Assembly: GCF_000735435.1 (NCBI RefSeq)
Contig: NZ_JMPP01000009.1
Location: 28,513-92,512 of the forward strand
Source of the DNA: Klebsiella planticola ATCC 33531
GTDB taxonomy: Bacteria > Pseudomonadota > Gammaproteobacteria > Enterobacterales > Enterobacteriaceae
DNA length: 64,000 bases
Direction of reading: 5' to 3'
Part shown: in pieces, positions 41,525 through 50,382 of the stretch
How the letters are laid out: every line of letters begins with the position of its first letter
How positions within the stretch are numbered: position 1 is the first letter of the stretch
Notes under the pieces: generated by a model
Seen by the model: only the letters and a program-made list of their open reading frames with translations
What the model was told of the DNA's origin: nothing
Database searches by the model: none
Translations under genes and position numbers: made by a program

Positions 41525-42399
41525 CGCCCTTTCTTTTTCCGCCCCGGCTGAGTAAAACGTTTTCCGTTAGACGCCGGGCGCCCTTTCTCGTTTTTCTCAT
41601 TGCTCTTTTCAACCTTCACTACCGGACGTTTGATCCCGGCGGTTTTCGGTTTGGCTTTCGCCTTCGGTTTGGCCTCAGAGGACGAATTCTCAATCAGCTT
41701 AAACAGCGCCACCAGCTCATCATCCGTCAGGTCGCGCCACTCGCCCAGCGGCAGTCCCGACAGCCCGACGTTCATAATTCGCGTCCGTTCAAGCTTCATG
41801 ACCTCATAGCCAAAGTGCTCACACATCCGGCGAATCTGCCGGTTCAGGCCCTGAACCAGGGTTATGCGGAACACGAACGGCGCTTCCTTCCTGACTTTGC
41901 ACTTCTTCGTCACCGTGCCAAGAATCGGTACGCCGGCTCCCATACCGCGGATAAACTCGTCGGTCACCGGCTTGTCCACCGTCACCAGATACTCTTTTTC
42001 GTGATCGTTGCCAGCACGCAGGATCTTATTCACCAGATCGCCGTGGTTGGTCAGAAAGATCAGCCCCTGAGAGTCTTTGTCCAGTCGACCAATCGGGAAG
42101 ACGCGCTTGCTGTGGTTAACAAAGTCCACAATGTTATCGCGCTCGCTGTCTTCCGTTGTACTGACAATACCGACCGGTTTATTCAGGGCGATGAAAACCA
42201 GATCTTCGGCCTCGCGCGGCTCGATCAATTGACCGTTGACCTTCACGACATCGCCAGGGTTGACCTGATCGCCAATGGTCGCACGCTTGCCATTGATAAA
42301 AACATTGCCTTGTTCAATGTAGCGATCGGCTTCGCGACGCGAGCAAATTCCGCTTTCACTGATGTATTTATTGAGTCGGGTTGATGAGTCTGGCAGCAT
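41521..42399 (-). CDS. rluF: 23S rRNA pseudouridine(2604) synthase
   Basis: RluF makes pseudouridine at position 2604 of 23S rRNA and also at tRNA-Tyr position 35. The 292-residue protein has an S4 RNA-binding domain (about 7-55). The RsuA-family catalytic motif [20 protein letters not shown] carries the catalytic Asp, and [17 protein letters not shown] is the second motif. A Lys/Pro-rich basic tail ends GRKKKGR. The ATG opening [12 protein letters not shown] follows ACAGGAGAATTT; the longer frame upstream is rejected. Confidence 0.97.
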   Translation of the reverse strand: MLPDSSTRLNKYISESGICSRREADRYIEQGNVFINGKRATIGDQVNPGDVVKVNGQLIEPREAEDLVFIALNKPVGIVSTTEDSERDNIVDFVNHSKRVFPIGRLDKDSQGLIFLTNHGDLVNKILRAGNDHEKEYLVTVDKPVTDEFIRGMGAGVPILGTVTKKCKVRKEAPFVFRITLVQGLNRQIRRMCEHFGYEVMKLERTRIMNVGLSGLPLGEWRDLTDDELVALFKLIENSSSEAKPKAKAKPKTAGIKRPVVKVEKSNEKNEKGRPASNGKRFTQPGRKKKGR

Positions 42400-42499
42400 A
42401 AATTCTCCTGTAAAAGCGAAATATACCTCAGGCCGCGGACAATCAAAAATAATCGCGTCTCCACGGCTCGCCGCTAAATGTGATCCGTCACACCTTTCG

Positions 42500-42511
42500 A
42501 CACAAAAGTGT
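42500..42511. promoter_or_regulatory. Palindrome upstream of sorC (site 1)
   Basis: ACACAAAAGTGT, one of three related palindromes before sorC. Candidate SorC operator. Confidence 0.4.
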
Positions 42512-42575
42512 TCCACCCCGTGCCGTGCAATTCTGCCCGGCGAAAATAAGCAGAATCAAACCATTAGCTCACCAT

Positions 42576-42587
42576 GCACAAAAGTGC
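42576..42587. promoter_or_regulatory. Palindrome upstream of sorC (site 2)
   Basis: GCACAAAAGTGC has perfect outer arms. A further half-site AAATGTGC lies at 42611-42618. Candidate SorC operator. Confidence 0.5.
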
Positions 42588-42718
42588 CATCTCCAGGCAG
42601 GTCAGTAATCAAATGTGCAAAACAAACCGCCACCTTATGGTGATGATATAGCGGAAAATTGCTTTGTCGCCGGCGATTGTTGGGGTTATATCAGATCAAG
42701 AGAGCAAGAGTGTCGTTT

Positions 42719-42730
42719 GCACAAATGTGC
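42719..42730. promoter_or_regulatory. Palindrome overlapping the sorC ribosome site (site 3)
   Basis: GCACAAATGTGC ends just before the GGAG Shine-Dalgarno of sorC. Together with sites 1 and 2 it suggests SorC autoregulation. Confidence 0.5.
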
Positions 42731-42742
42731 AGGAGCCCAAAG

Positions 42743-43696
42743 ATGGCGATCGAAAATAGCGATGATATCCGCTTAATAGTTAAAGTTGCCCAGCTCTATT
42801 ATGAGCAGGACCTGACCCAGGCGCAGATTGCCCGTGAGCTGGGTATTTACCGCACCACGATCAGCCGCCTGCTAAAACGCGGTCGTGAGCAGGGTATTGT
42901 CACCATCGCCATCAACTACGACTACAACGAAAATCTGTGGCTGGAACAGCAGCTGAAGCAAAAGTTCGCTCTCAAAGAGGCGGTGGTCGCTTCCTGCGAG
43001 TCATCACAGGAAGAGGACCAGCTGAGCACCATCGGGCAGCATGGCGCTCAGCTGGTCGATCGCCTGCTTGAGCCTGGCGATATTATCGGCTTTTCCTGGG
43101 GGCGTGCGGTCCGTGCGCTGGTCGAAACCCTACCGCAGGCAAGTCAGTCGCGGCAGGTGATTTGCGTGCCGATTATCGGCGGTCCCTCGGGCAAGCTGGA
43201 GAGCCGGTATCATGTGAACACGCTGACCTACGGCGCCGCCGCCAGGCTGAAAGCCGAATCGCATCTTGCTGACTTCCCGGCGCTGCTGGAAAACACATTG
43301 ATTCGCAACGGTATTATGCAGTCCCAGCATTTTAAAACGATTTCATCCTACTGGGAGAATCTCGATGTGGCGCTGGTGGGTATCGGTTCCCCGGCGATTA
43401 GCGATGGCGCCAACTGGCATGCGTTTTATGGTAGCGAAGAGAGCGATGATCTCAACGCGCGGCACGTCGCCGGCGATATTTGTTCACGCTTTTATGATAT
43501 CAACGGTATCGCCGTTGAAACCAATATGAATGAAAAAACGCTCTCCATCGATATTGCCAGATTAAAACAGGTGCGTTATTCCGTGGGTATCGCCATCGGC
43601 GAAGAAAAATATACCGGAATCATTGGCGCATTACGCGGGGGTTATATTAACTGCCTGGTGACGAATAGAGAAACCGCAGAACTGTTACTGAAATAA
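42743..43696 (+). CDS. sorC: Sorbose operon transcriptional regulator SorC
   Basis: SorC activates and represses the sor operon in response to L-sorbose. The 317-residue protein has an N-terminal helix-turn-helix (about 20-45: DLTQAQIARELGIYRTTISRLLKRG). A sugar-phosphate-isomerase-like effector domain (about 60-317) follows, with GDIIGFSWGRAVRALVETLP and VALVGIGSPAISD. It closely follows the Klebsiella SorC I know. ATG is preceded by GGAGCCCAAAG. It is the first gene of the operon and is flanked by the candidate operators upstream. Confidence 0.95.
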   Translation: MAIENSDDIRLIVKVAQLYYEQDLTQAQIARELGIYRTTISRLLKRGREQGIVTIAINYDYNENLWLEQQLKQKFALKEAVVASCESSQEEDQLSTIGQHGAQLVDRLLEPGDIIGFSWGRAVRALVETLPQASQSRQVICVPIIGGPSGKLESRYHVNTLTYGAAARLKAESHLADFPALLENTLIRNGIMQSQHFKTISSYWENLDVALVGIGSPAISDGANWHAFYGSEESDDLNARHVAGDICSRFYDINGIAVETNMNEKTLSIDIARLKQVRYSVGIAIGEEKYTGIIGALRGGYINCLVTNRETAELLLK

Positions 43697-43763
43697 AAGA
43701 CGTTTTCTTTTGCCGCAGCTCACGCTGCGTGGGATCCCTTTACCTGAAAATGAGATAACGATT

Positions 43764-44567
43764 ATGCAAACATGGCTAAATCTGCAAGATAAAATCATTA
43801 TTGTTACCGGCGGCGCTTCGGGAATTGGTCTGGCAATTGTTGATGAGTTATTAAATCTCGGCGCAAATGTCCAGATGAGCGATATTCACGGCGGTGACAA
43901 GCATCACCACAATGACCGTTACAGGTTCTGGCCCACGGATATTTCCAGCGCCAGCGAAGTGAATCACACCGTCGAGCAGATTATTCAACAATACGGCCGT
44001 ATCGATGGCCTGGTGAATAATGCCGGGGTGAATTTTCCGCGTCTCCTCGTCGATGAGAAAGCCCCGGCAGGACGCTACGAACTCAATGAGGCCGCTTTTG
44101 AAAAGATGGTGAACATCAACCAAAAAGGGGTCTTTCTGATGTCGCAGGCGGTGGCCCGGCAGATGGTGAAACAGCGCGCAGGCGTCATTGTTAACGTCTC
44201 GTCGGAAAGCGGGCTGGAAGGCTCTGAAGGTCAGAGCTGCTATGCCGCAACCAAGGCTGCGCTGAATAGCTTCACGCGTTCATGGTCCAAAGAGCTGGGG
44301 AAACACGGTATTCGCGTCGTGGGCGTTGCGCCAGGCATCCTCGAAAAAACCGGGCTGCGCACGCCGGAATACGAAGAAGCGCTGGCCTGGACGCGCAATA
44401 TCAGCGTCGAGCAGCTGCGCGCGGGCTATAGCAAAAACGCGATTCCGCTTGGTCGCTCCGGTCGTCTTAGCGAAGTGGCCGACTATGTCTGCTACCTGCT
44501 GTCAGAGCGGGCAAGCTATATAACCGGAGTAACCACTAACATCGCCGGCGGAAAAACCCGCGGATAA
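43764..44567 (+). CDS. sorD: D-glucitol-6-phosphate dehydrogenase SorD (SDR)
   Basis: SorD oxidises glucitol-6-phosphate to fructose-6-phosphate with NAD. The 267-residue short-chain dehydrogenase has the cofactor motif TGGASGIG (15-22), NNAGVNFP, the catalytic serine in VNVSSESG and the catalytic pair Tyr160 and Lys164 in YAATK. The ATG opening MQTWLNLQDKI gives the length known for Klebsiella SorD. It completes the two-step conversion begun by SorE. Confidence 0.95.
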   Translation: MQTWLNLQDKIIIVTGGASGIGLAIVDELLNLGANVQMSDIHGGDKHHHNDRYRFWPTDISSASEVNHTVEQIIQQYGRIDGLVNNAGVNFPRLLVDEKAPAGRYELNEAAFEKMVNINQKGVFLMSQAVARQMVKQRAGVIVNVSSESGLEGSEGQSCYAATKAALNSFTRSWSKELGKHGIRVVGVAPGILEKTGLRTPEYEEALAWTRNISVEQLRAGYSKNAIPLGRSGRLSEVADYVCYLLSERASYITGVTTNIAGGKTRG

Positions 44568-44576
44568 GGAGTCGAT

Positions 44577-44984
44577 ATGGTGAATGTTATTTTCTGCGCC
44601 CACGGTCAGCTGGCCTGCGCCATGCTGGATTCGGTACGCATGGTCTATGGTGACGTAAAGGCCAGCGCGGTGGCATTTATGCCCGGCGAAAACGCCAGCG
44701 ACATCGCCACCCGGCTCGATGAGTTAGTAAGTGCTCACAATGATAGTGAGTGGCTGATCGCCGTCGATTTACAGTGCGGCAGCCCATGGAATGCCGCCGC
44801 CGGGCTGGCGATGAAAAACCCGCGACTGCGGGTCATCAGCGGTCTCTCTTTACCGCTGGCGCTGGAACTGGTGGATAACCAGCAGACCCTGACCGCAGAC
44901 GCCCTGTGCGCACACCTGACCGCCATCGCCAGCCAGTGCTGCGTGGTGTGGCGACAGCCGGAAACCATTGAGGAGGATTTCTGA
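44577..44984 (+). CDS. sorF: Sorbose PTS enzyme IIA (SorF)
   Basis: SorF is the cytoplasmic EIIA of the mannose-family sorbose phosphotransferase and receives phosphate from HPr. The 135-residue protein begins VNVIFCAHGQLA with the phosphorylated His9. ATG follows AAGGAGTCGAT. It overlaps sorB by one base (TGATG), implying translational coupling. Confidence 0.94.
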   Translation: MVNVIFCAHGQLACAMLDSVRMVYGDVKASAVAFMPGENASDIATRLDELVSAHNDSEWLIAVDLQCGSPWNAAAGLAMKNPRLRVISGLSLPLALELVDNQQTLTADALCAHLTAIASQCCVVWRQPETIEEDF

Positions 44985-45478
44985 TGAACATTACGCTTGC
45001 TCGCATTGATGACCGCCTGATCCATGGCCAGGTGACCACCGTGTGGTCAAAAGTGGCCAACGCCGGGCGCATTATTATCTGCAACGACGAGGTCTATAAC
45101 GATGAGGTACGTCGGACCTTACTCCGCCAGGCCGCGCCTCCGGGCATGAAGGTCAATGTCGTTAACCTCGAAAAGGCGGTCGCCGTTTATCACAACCCGC
45201 AATATCAACACGAGACCGTTTTTTATTTATTCACCAACCCTCAGGATGTTTTAACGATGGTCAGACAGGGGGTCAATATTGCCACCTTAAATATCGGCGG
45301 CATGGCCTGGCGACCGGGTAAAAAACAATTAACCAAGGCGGTATCTTTAGACGACCAGGATATTCATGCGTTTCATGAACTGGATAAACTGGGCGTAAAA
45401 CTGGACTTACGTGTGGTGGCATCAGATCCGTCCGTCAATATCCTCGACAAAATAGCCGAGCACTCTGTTACAGAATAA
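44984..45478 (+). CDS. sorB: Sorbose PTS enzyme IIB (SorB)
   Basis: SorB is the cytoplasmic EIIB that passes phosphate from SorF to L-sorbose during transport. The 164-residue protein opens ITLARIDDRLIHGQVTTVW with the phospho-acceptor His14, the hallmark of mannose-family EIIB. The start overlaps the sorF stop, with GGAGGATTTC upstream. A 173-base gap separates it from sorA. Confidence 0.95.
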   Translation: MNITLARIDDRLIHGQVTTVWSKVANAGRIIICNDEVYNDEVRRTLLRQAAPPGMKVNVVNLEKAVAVYHNPQYQHETVFYLFTNPQDVLTMVRQGVNIATLNIGGMAWRPGKKQLTKAVSLDDQDIHAFHELDKLGVKLDLRVVASDPSVNILDKIAEHSVTE

Positions 45479-45651
45479 AACAGCGCCTGTATTTTGCACA
45501 TCGTTATTCTGAATGGCACACCCTGGAAATAGACTTAGCACAATTTTTAGTGACAGGTTTAAAAATATAAAACCCATACCGTGACCGTCAGCGTAATACC
45601 GTGTTAATGCCGTAACAGGCAGGGATTTGCATACCCTCAAGGTGACATATT

Positions 45652-46449
45652 ATGGAAATCAGTACCCTACAAATAATCGCCATATTTATTTTTTCTTGTA
45701 TTGCCGGAATGGGCAGCGTGCTGGATGAATTTCAGACGCACCGCCCGTTAATTGCCTGCACGGTCATCGGCTTAATTCTCGGTGATTTAAAAACCGGGAT
45801 TATGCTCGGCGGTACATTGGAACTGATCGCACTCGGCTGGATGAACGTCGGCGCCGCGCAATCGCCGGATTCGGCGCTGGCCAGCATTATCTCCGCGATT
45901 CTGGTTATCGTCGGCCATCAAAGTATCGCCACAGGGATCGCCATCGCGCTGCCGGTGGCCGCAGCCGGGCAGGTGCTCACCGTTTTCGCCCGCACCATTA
46001 CGGTGGTCTTTCAACACGCAGCGGACAAAGCGGCGGAGGACGCGCGTTTTCGCACTATCGACATGCTGCATATCTCGGCGCTGGGCGTACAGGCGCTCCG
46101 CGTCGCAATTCCGGCACTGGTCGTCTCGCTGTTTGTCAGCGCCGACATGGTCAGCAACATGCTGAACGCCATCCCGGAATTTGTCACCCGCGGCCTGCAA
46201 ATCGCCGGTGGTTTTATTGTGGTGGTGGGCTACGCCATGGTGCTGCGCATGATGGGCGTCAAATACCTGATGCCATTCTTTTTCCTCGGTTTTCTGGCGG
46301 GAGGCTATCTCGATTTCAGCCTGCTGGCCTTCGGCGGCGTGGGCGTCATTATCGCGCTGATTTATATCCAGCTGAACCCGCAATGGCGCAAGGCCGAGCC
46401 CCAGCAGGCCGCCGCCTCTTCCACCGCCCTTGACCAACTTGACGACTGA
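45652..46449 (+). CDS. sorA: Sorbose PTS permease subunit IIC (SorA)
   Basis: SorA is one of two membrane subunits of the sorbose PTS. The 265-residue hydrophobic protein has about eight membrane segments and mannose-family IIC motifs such as GLILGDLKTGIMLGGTLELIALGWMNVGAAQSPD (about 41-74). ATG follows CAAGGTGACATATT. The 173-base gap upstream contains a TTTGCACA half-site like those before sorC and may hold a secondary promoter or processing site; this is inferred. Confidence 0.95.
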   Translation: MEISTLQIIAIFIFSCIAGMGSVLDEFQTHRPLIACTVIGLILGDLKTGIMLGGTLELIALGWMNVGAAQSPDSALASIISAILVIVGHQSIATGIAIALPVAAAGQVLTVFARTITVVFQHAADKAAEDARFRTIDMLHISALGVQALRVAIPALVVSLFVSADMVSNMLNAIPEFVTRGLQIAGGFIVVVGYAMVLRMMGVKYLMPFFFLGFLAGGYLDFSLLAFGGVGVIIALIYIQLNPQWRKAEPQQAAASSTALDQLDD

Positions 46450-46460
46450 TGGAGCCCGTT

Positions 46461-47285
46461 ATGGAACCGAAAAAACTCACCCAAGGCGACCTGGTTAACA
46501 TCTTTCTGCGCTCCAACCTGCAGCAGGCCTCCTTCAACTTTGAACGCATTCATGGTCTCGGCTTTTGCTACGACATGATCCCGGCGATCAAGCGTCTCTA
46601 TCCGCTAAAAGAGGATCAGGTGGCGGCGCTAAAACGCCATCTGGTGTTCTTCAATACCACCCCCGCCGTCTGCGGCCCGGTGCTGGGCGTAACGGCGGCG
46701 ATGGAGGAAGCGCGAGCCAACGGCGCGGCCATCGACGATGGGGCGATTAACGGCATCAAAGTTGGCCTGATGGGGCCGCTGGCCGGGGTCGGCGATCCGC
46801 TGGTCTGGGGCACGTTGCGCCCGATTACCGCGGCGCTCGGCGCGTCGCTCGCGCTCTCCGGGAATCTTCTTGGGCCACTTCTCTTTTTCTTTATTTTCAA
46901 TGCAGTACGCCTGGCAATGAAATGGTACGGCCTGCAGCTCGGTTTCCGTAAGGGGGTCAATATCGTCAGCGATATGGGCGGTAACCTGCTGCAAAAACTG
47001 ACCGAAGGGGCCTCTATTTTGGGTCTCTTCGTGATGGGCGTGCTGGTCACCAGGTGGACCTCCATCCACGTGCCGTTGGTGGTGTCGCAAACGCCAGGCG
47101 CCGACGGCACCACCGTCACCATGACCGTACAAAACATCCTCGACCAGCTTTGTCCCGGCCTGTTGGCGCTGGGCCTGACGCTGCTGATGGTGCGTCTGCT
47201 CAATAAAAAAGTTAACCCGGTATGGCTGATCTTTGCCCTGTTTGGTCTGGGGATTATCGGTAACGCGCTGGGCTTCTTGTCCTGA
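46461..47285 (+). CDS. sorM: Sorbose PTS permease subunit IID (SorM)
   Basis: SorM is the IID subunit that, with SorA, forms the sorbose channel. The 274-residue protein has the IID signature RSNLQQASFNFERIHGLGFCYDMIPAI (about 17-43). GVTAAMEEARANG and GLMGPLAGVGDPLVWGTLRPI follow, and then a membrane-rich C-terminal half. The ATG with GGAG 8 bases upstream is chosen; a start 12 bases earlier overlaps the end of sorA. It is followed by sorE after about 70 bases. Confidence 0.95.
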   Translation: MEPKKLTQGDLVNIFLRSNLQQASFNFERIHGLGFCYDMIPAIKRLYPLKEDQVAALKRHLVFFNTTPAVCGPVLGVTAAMEEARANGAAIDDGAINGIKVGLMGPLAGVGDPLVWGTLRPITAALGASLALSGNLLGPLLFFFIFNAVRLAMKWYGLQLGFRKGVNIVSDMGGNLLQKLTEGASILGLFVMGVLVTRWTSIHVPLVVSQTPGADGTTVTMTVQNILDQLCPGLLALGLTLLMVRLLNKKVNPVWLIFALFGLGIIGNALGFLS

Positions 47286-47358
47286 TTATTCGGCCCCGGT
47301 CGCACCGGGGCCACTTCAATAAGCTAACCCCGTAGTAAAAGGGGATGAGGTGGTAAAC

Positions 47359-48588
47359 ATGAAAACGACAGCTCTACGCCTTTACGGTAAACGCGACCTG
47401 CGTCTGGAAACCTTTGCACTCCCGGAAATGCAGGATGACGAGATCCTGGCCCGCGTGGTCACCGATAGCCTGTGCCTCTCTTCCTGGAAAGAGGCCAACC
47501 AGGGGGAAAACCATAAAAAGGTGCCGGACGACGTGGCGGTGAACCCGATCATTATCGGCCATGAATTCTGCGGTGAAATCCTCGCGGTCGGGAAAAAGTG
47601 GCAGCATAAATTCCAGGCCGGTCAGCGCTATGTGATTCAGGCCAACCTGCAGCTGCCGGATCGCCCCGATTGCCCCGGCTACTCCTTCCCGTGGATCGGT
47701 GGCGAAGCGACTCACGTGGTGATCCCGGATGAGGTCATGACGCAAGATTGTCTGCTCACCTGGGAAGGCGATACCTGGTTTGAAGGCTCGCTGGTCGAAC
47801 CGCTCTCCTGCGTGATCGGTGCATTCAACGCCAACTATCATCTGCAGGAAGGGAGCTATAACCATGTGATGGGGATCCGACCTCAGGGCCGCACGCTGAT
47901 CCTCGGCGGTACCGGCCCCATGGGGCTGCTGGCGATCGACTACGCCTTGCATGGGCCGGTCAACCCTTCCCTGTTGGTGGTGACCGATACCAACAAACCG
48001 AAGCTGAGCTATGCCCGCCAGCATTATCCGTCAGAACCACAAACGCTGATCCATTACCTCGACGGGCACGATGCCGGACGCGAGACGCTGATGGCGCTGA
48101 GCGGCGGCCACGGCTTTGACGATATTTTCGTCTTCGTGCCGAAAGAGGAGCTGATTACCATGGCCTCTTCGCTGCTGGCCCCCGACGGCTGTCTGAACTT
48201 CTTTGCCGGCCCGCAGGATAAGCAGTTCAGCGCTCCGATAAACTTTTACGACGTGCATTATGCCTTTACGCATTACGTCGGTACTTCCGGCGGCAATACT
48301 GACGATATGCGGGCCGCCGTGGCGCTGATGCAGGCGAAAAAAGTCCAGGCGGCGAAAGTGGTGACCCATATTCTCGGACTCAATGCGGCGGGTGAAACTA
48401 CCCTCGATTTACCGGCCGTCGGCGGCGGTAAAAAGCTGGTGTATACCGAAAAATCGCTTCCCCTGACCCCTCTTGGCGCCATTGCTGACCCTGAACTGGC
48501 GGCCATTATGGCGCGTCATCACGGGATCTGGTCCGCCGAAGCGGAACGGTACCTGCTGGCCCACGCACCGGACATTGCTCATGATTAA
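47359..48588 (+). CDS. sorE: L-sorbose-1-phosphate reductase SorE
   Basis: SorE reduces L-sorbose-1-phosphate to D-glucitol-6-phosphate. The 409-residue protein is a medium-chain dehydrogenase with a catalytic-zinc region (DSLCLSSWK, GHEFCGEI) and a Rossmann motif ILGGTGPMGLLAIDYA (about 180-195). ATG is 8 bases after GAGG; a GTG three codons earlier overlaps the Shine-Dalgarno. It overlaps the next gene by 8 bases. Confidence 0.93.
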   Translation: MKTTALRLYGKRDLRLETFALPEMQDDEILARVVTDSLCLSSWKEANQGENHKKVPDDVAVNPIIIGHEFCGEILAVGKKWQHKFQAGQRYVIQANLQLPDRPDCPGYSFPWIGGEATHVVIPDEVMTQDCLLTWEGDTWFEGSLVEPLSCVIGAFNANYHLQEGSYNHVMGIRPQGRTLILGGTGPMGLLAIDYALHGPVNPSLLVVTDTNKPKLSYARQHYPSEPQTLIHYLDGHDAGRETLMALSGGHGFDDIFVFVPKEELITMASSLLAPDGCLNFFAGPQDKQFSAPINFYDVHYAFTHYVGTSGGNTDDMRAAVALMQAKKVQAAKVVTHILGLNAAGETTLDLPAVGGGKKLVYTEKSLPLTPLGAIADPELAAIMARHHGIWSAEAERYLLAHAPDIAHD

Positions 48589-49393
48589 TCGCGAAACTCA
48601 GCTCTGCATGTCGCTGGCCGGCCGGCCAGGCAACTTCGGTACCCGTTTTCACAACTATCTGTATGAGAAGCTGGGGCTGAATTTTATCTATAAAGCCTTT
48701 ACCACGCAGGATATCGCCGCCGCGGTGGGAGGGGTACGGGCGCTGGGGATTCGCGGTTGCGCGGTCTCGATGCCGTTTAAAGAGAGCTGCATGCCCTTCC
48801 TTGACGCCATCGATCCTTCGGCCAGGGTAATTGATTCCGTCAATACCATCGTTAACGACAACGGCAGATTGACCGGACTCAACACCGACTATATCGCGGT
48901 AAAGAGCCTGATCGACAGCCACCAGCTGGATACCCATGCCAGCGTGATGATTCAGGGCAGCGGCGGCATGGGGAAAGCGGTTATCGCCGCCTTTCGCGAC
49001 GCCGGCTTTCGCGATGTGGTTATCGCCGCCCGCAATCGCGACAGCGGCCTGGCGCTGGCGAAACAGTACGGTTTTCAGTGGCAGCCGCAGCCTGAAGGGA
49101 TCAGGGCCGATATTCTGGTCAACGTCACACCGCTCGGCATGGCAGGCGGTACGCAAAGCGACACCCTGGCATTCAGCCAGTCGATGGTTGGGCAGGCTCA
49201 GGTCGTGTTCGACGTGGTGGCCCTGCCGTCGCAAACACCGCTGATTCGTCTGGCGCAGAGGCTGGATAAGCAGATTATCAGCGGCGCGGAGGTGATTGCG
49301 CTGCAGGCGGTGGAACAATTCGCGCTTTATACCGGCGTACGTCCGGATGCCGATCTCGTCAACGAGGCTGCGGCATTTGCGCGGGCGGGGTAA
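48581..49393 (+). CDS. Shikimate dehydrogenase-like protein in the sorbose operon
   Basis: The 270-residue protein has the shikimate dehydrogenase fold. The catalytic pair is conserved as Lys67 (MPFKES) and Asp103 (LNTDY). The NADP fold follows with GSGGMGKAV and AARNRDSG, then NVTPLGMAGG. The N-terminal Ser-x-Ser shikimate-binding motif of AroE (HSKSP) is absent and reads GNFGTRFHN instead, so the usual shikimate contact is missing. That resembles the SDH-like class (HI0607 type) with poor shikimate activity. It starts inside the end of sorE, so it is translated with the operon. A role in sorbose or polyol metabolism is possible but not shown. Confidence 0.85.
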   Translation: MINRETQLCMSLAGRPGNFGTRFHNYLYEKLGLNFIYKAFTTQDIAAAVGGVRALGIRGCAVSMPFKESCMPFLDAIDPSARVIDSVNTIVNDNGRLTGLNTDYIAVKSLIDSHQLDTHASVMIQGSGGMGKAVIAAFRDAGFRDVVIAARNRDSGLALAKQYGFQWQPQPEGIRADILVNVTPLGMAGGTQSDTLAFSQSMVGQAQVVFDVVALPSQTPLIRLAQRLDKQIISGAEVIALQAVEQFALYTGVRPDADLVNEAAAFARAG

Positions 49394-49397
49394 GCCT

Positions 49398-49417
49398 GAG
49401 CGCCAGGGAGGGCGCTC
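49398..49417 (+). terminator. Stem-loop at the end of the sor operon
   Basis: GAGCGCC / GGCGCTC with loop AGGGAG, directly after the last stop codon. Followed only by TTACC, so a weak terminator at best. Confidence 0.5.
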
Positions 49418-49605
49418 TTACCCCGGTTTCCTGGTTTCATACTCTTTGCCTCCCCTTCACCGTTCCCCTCTTCTCACTCGTCACAACAGCAAGAGACCCG
49501 GTGTCGCGCCGCCACCTTGCAACATCGTGAGCCATATCAGTGAGCCTGCGGGCAACCGGTGGTAGGATCGCCTGCGACTCTGTAACCTGGCTAAATGGAG
49601 AAAAG

Positions 49606-50295
49606 ATGGAACTGCTGTTATTGAGTAACTCGTCGCTACCCGGCAAAGCATGGCTGGAACATGCGCTGCCGCTGATTGCCGGACAGCTAAACGGACGCCG
49701 TTCCGCGGTGTTTATCCCCTTTGCCGGGGTGACGCAAACCTGGGACGACTACACGGCCAAAGCCGCCGGGGTGCTCGCCCCGCTTGGCGTTTCCGTCACC
49801 GGTATTCACCGCGTCGCCGACCCGGTGGCGGCGATTGCCGCCGCTGAAGTGGTGATTGTCGGCGGCGGCAATACTTTTCAGCTGCTGAAAGAGTGCCGTG
49901 GACGCGGGCTTTTGGCGCCAGTTGTGGAGGTTGTGAAGCGTGGCGCGCTGTACATCGGCTGGAGCGCGGGGGCAAATCTCGCCTGCCCGACCATCCGCAC
50001 CACCAACGATATGCCGATTGTCGATCCGCAGGGTTTTGACGCGCTGGGGCTGTTCCCGCTGCAGATTAACCCGCACTTTACCAACGCGCTGCCGGAAGGA
50101 CATCAGGGCGAAACCCGTGAGCAGCGTATTCGCGAACTGCTGGTCGTGGCCCCGGAGCTGACGATCGTCGGCCTACCGGAAGGCAACTGGATTCAGGTGA
50201 CACAGGGGCAGGCCACCCTCGGCGGCCCGAACCCGACGCTGCTGTTTAAAGCCGGTGAGGAAGCGGTGCCTCTGCAGGCCGGTCACCGCTTTTAA
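49606..50295 (+). CDS. pepE: Dipeptidase E (alpha-aspartyl dipeptidase)
   Basis: PepE hydrolyses dipeptides with N-terminal aspartate in the cytosol. The 229-residue serine peptidase of family S51 has the nucleophile serine in [21 protein letters not shown] (about 118-138) and [11 protein letters not shown] upstream. ATG follows GGAGAAAAG; the longer upstream frame is rejected. It is a single gene downstream of the sor operon; in E. coli pepE is next to rluF, so the sorbose genes are inserted between them. Confidence 0.96.
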   Translation: MELLLLSNSSLPGKAWLEHALPLIAGQLNGRRSAVFIPFAGVTQTWDDYTAKAAGVLAPLGVSVTGIHRVADPVAAIAAAEVVIVGGGNTFQLLKECRGRGLLAPVVEVVKRGALYIGWSAGANLACPTIRTTNDMPIVDPQGFDALGLFPLQINPHFTNALPEGHQGETREQRIRELLVVAPELTIVGLPEGNWIQVTQGQATLGGPNPTLLFKAGEEAVPLQAGHRF

Positions 50296-50304
50296 GATGA
50301 CGGT

Positions 50305-50337
50305 TCCCGGCTTGCGGCGTCAGCGTCGTCGCCGGGA
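50305..50337. repeat. REP element between pepE and yjbB
   Basis: An imperfect palindrome starts TCCCGGCTTGCGGCG and ends GTCGTCGCCGGGA. It has the same arms as the REP at 12879 and lies between two convergent genes. Confidence 0.75.
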
Positions 50338-50382
50338 TATCGCCCCCGTGACCGGTTAATCCGCCGACGGCAGGAAAACGAC

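Noticed and set aside
41488..42384. 298-codon frame antisense to rluF
   Set aside because: A GC-rich antisense shadow with no family likeness; rluF is unmistakable.
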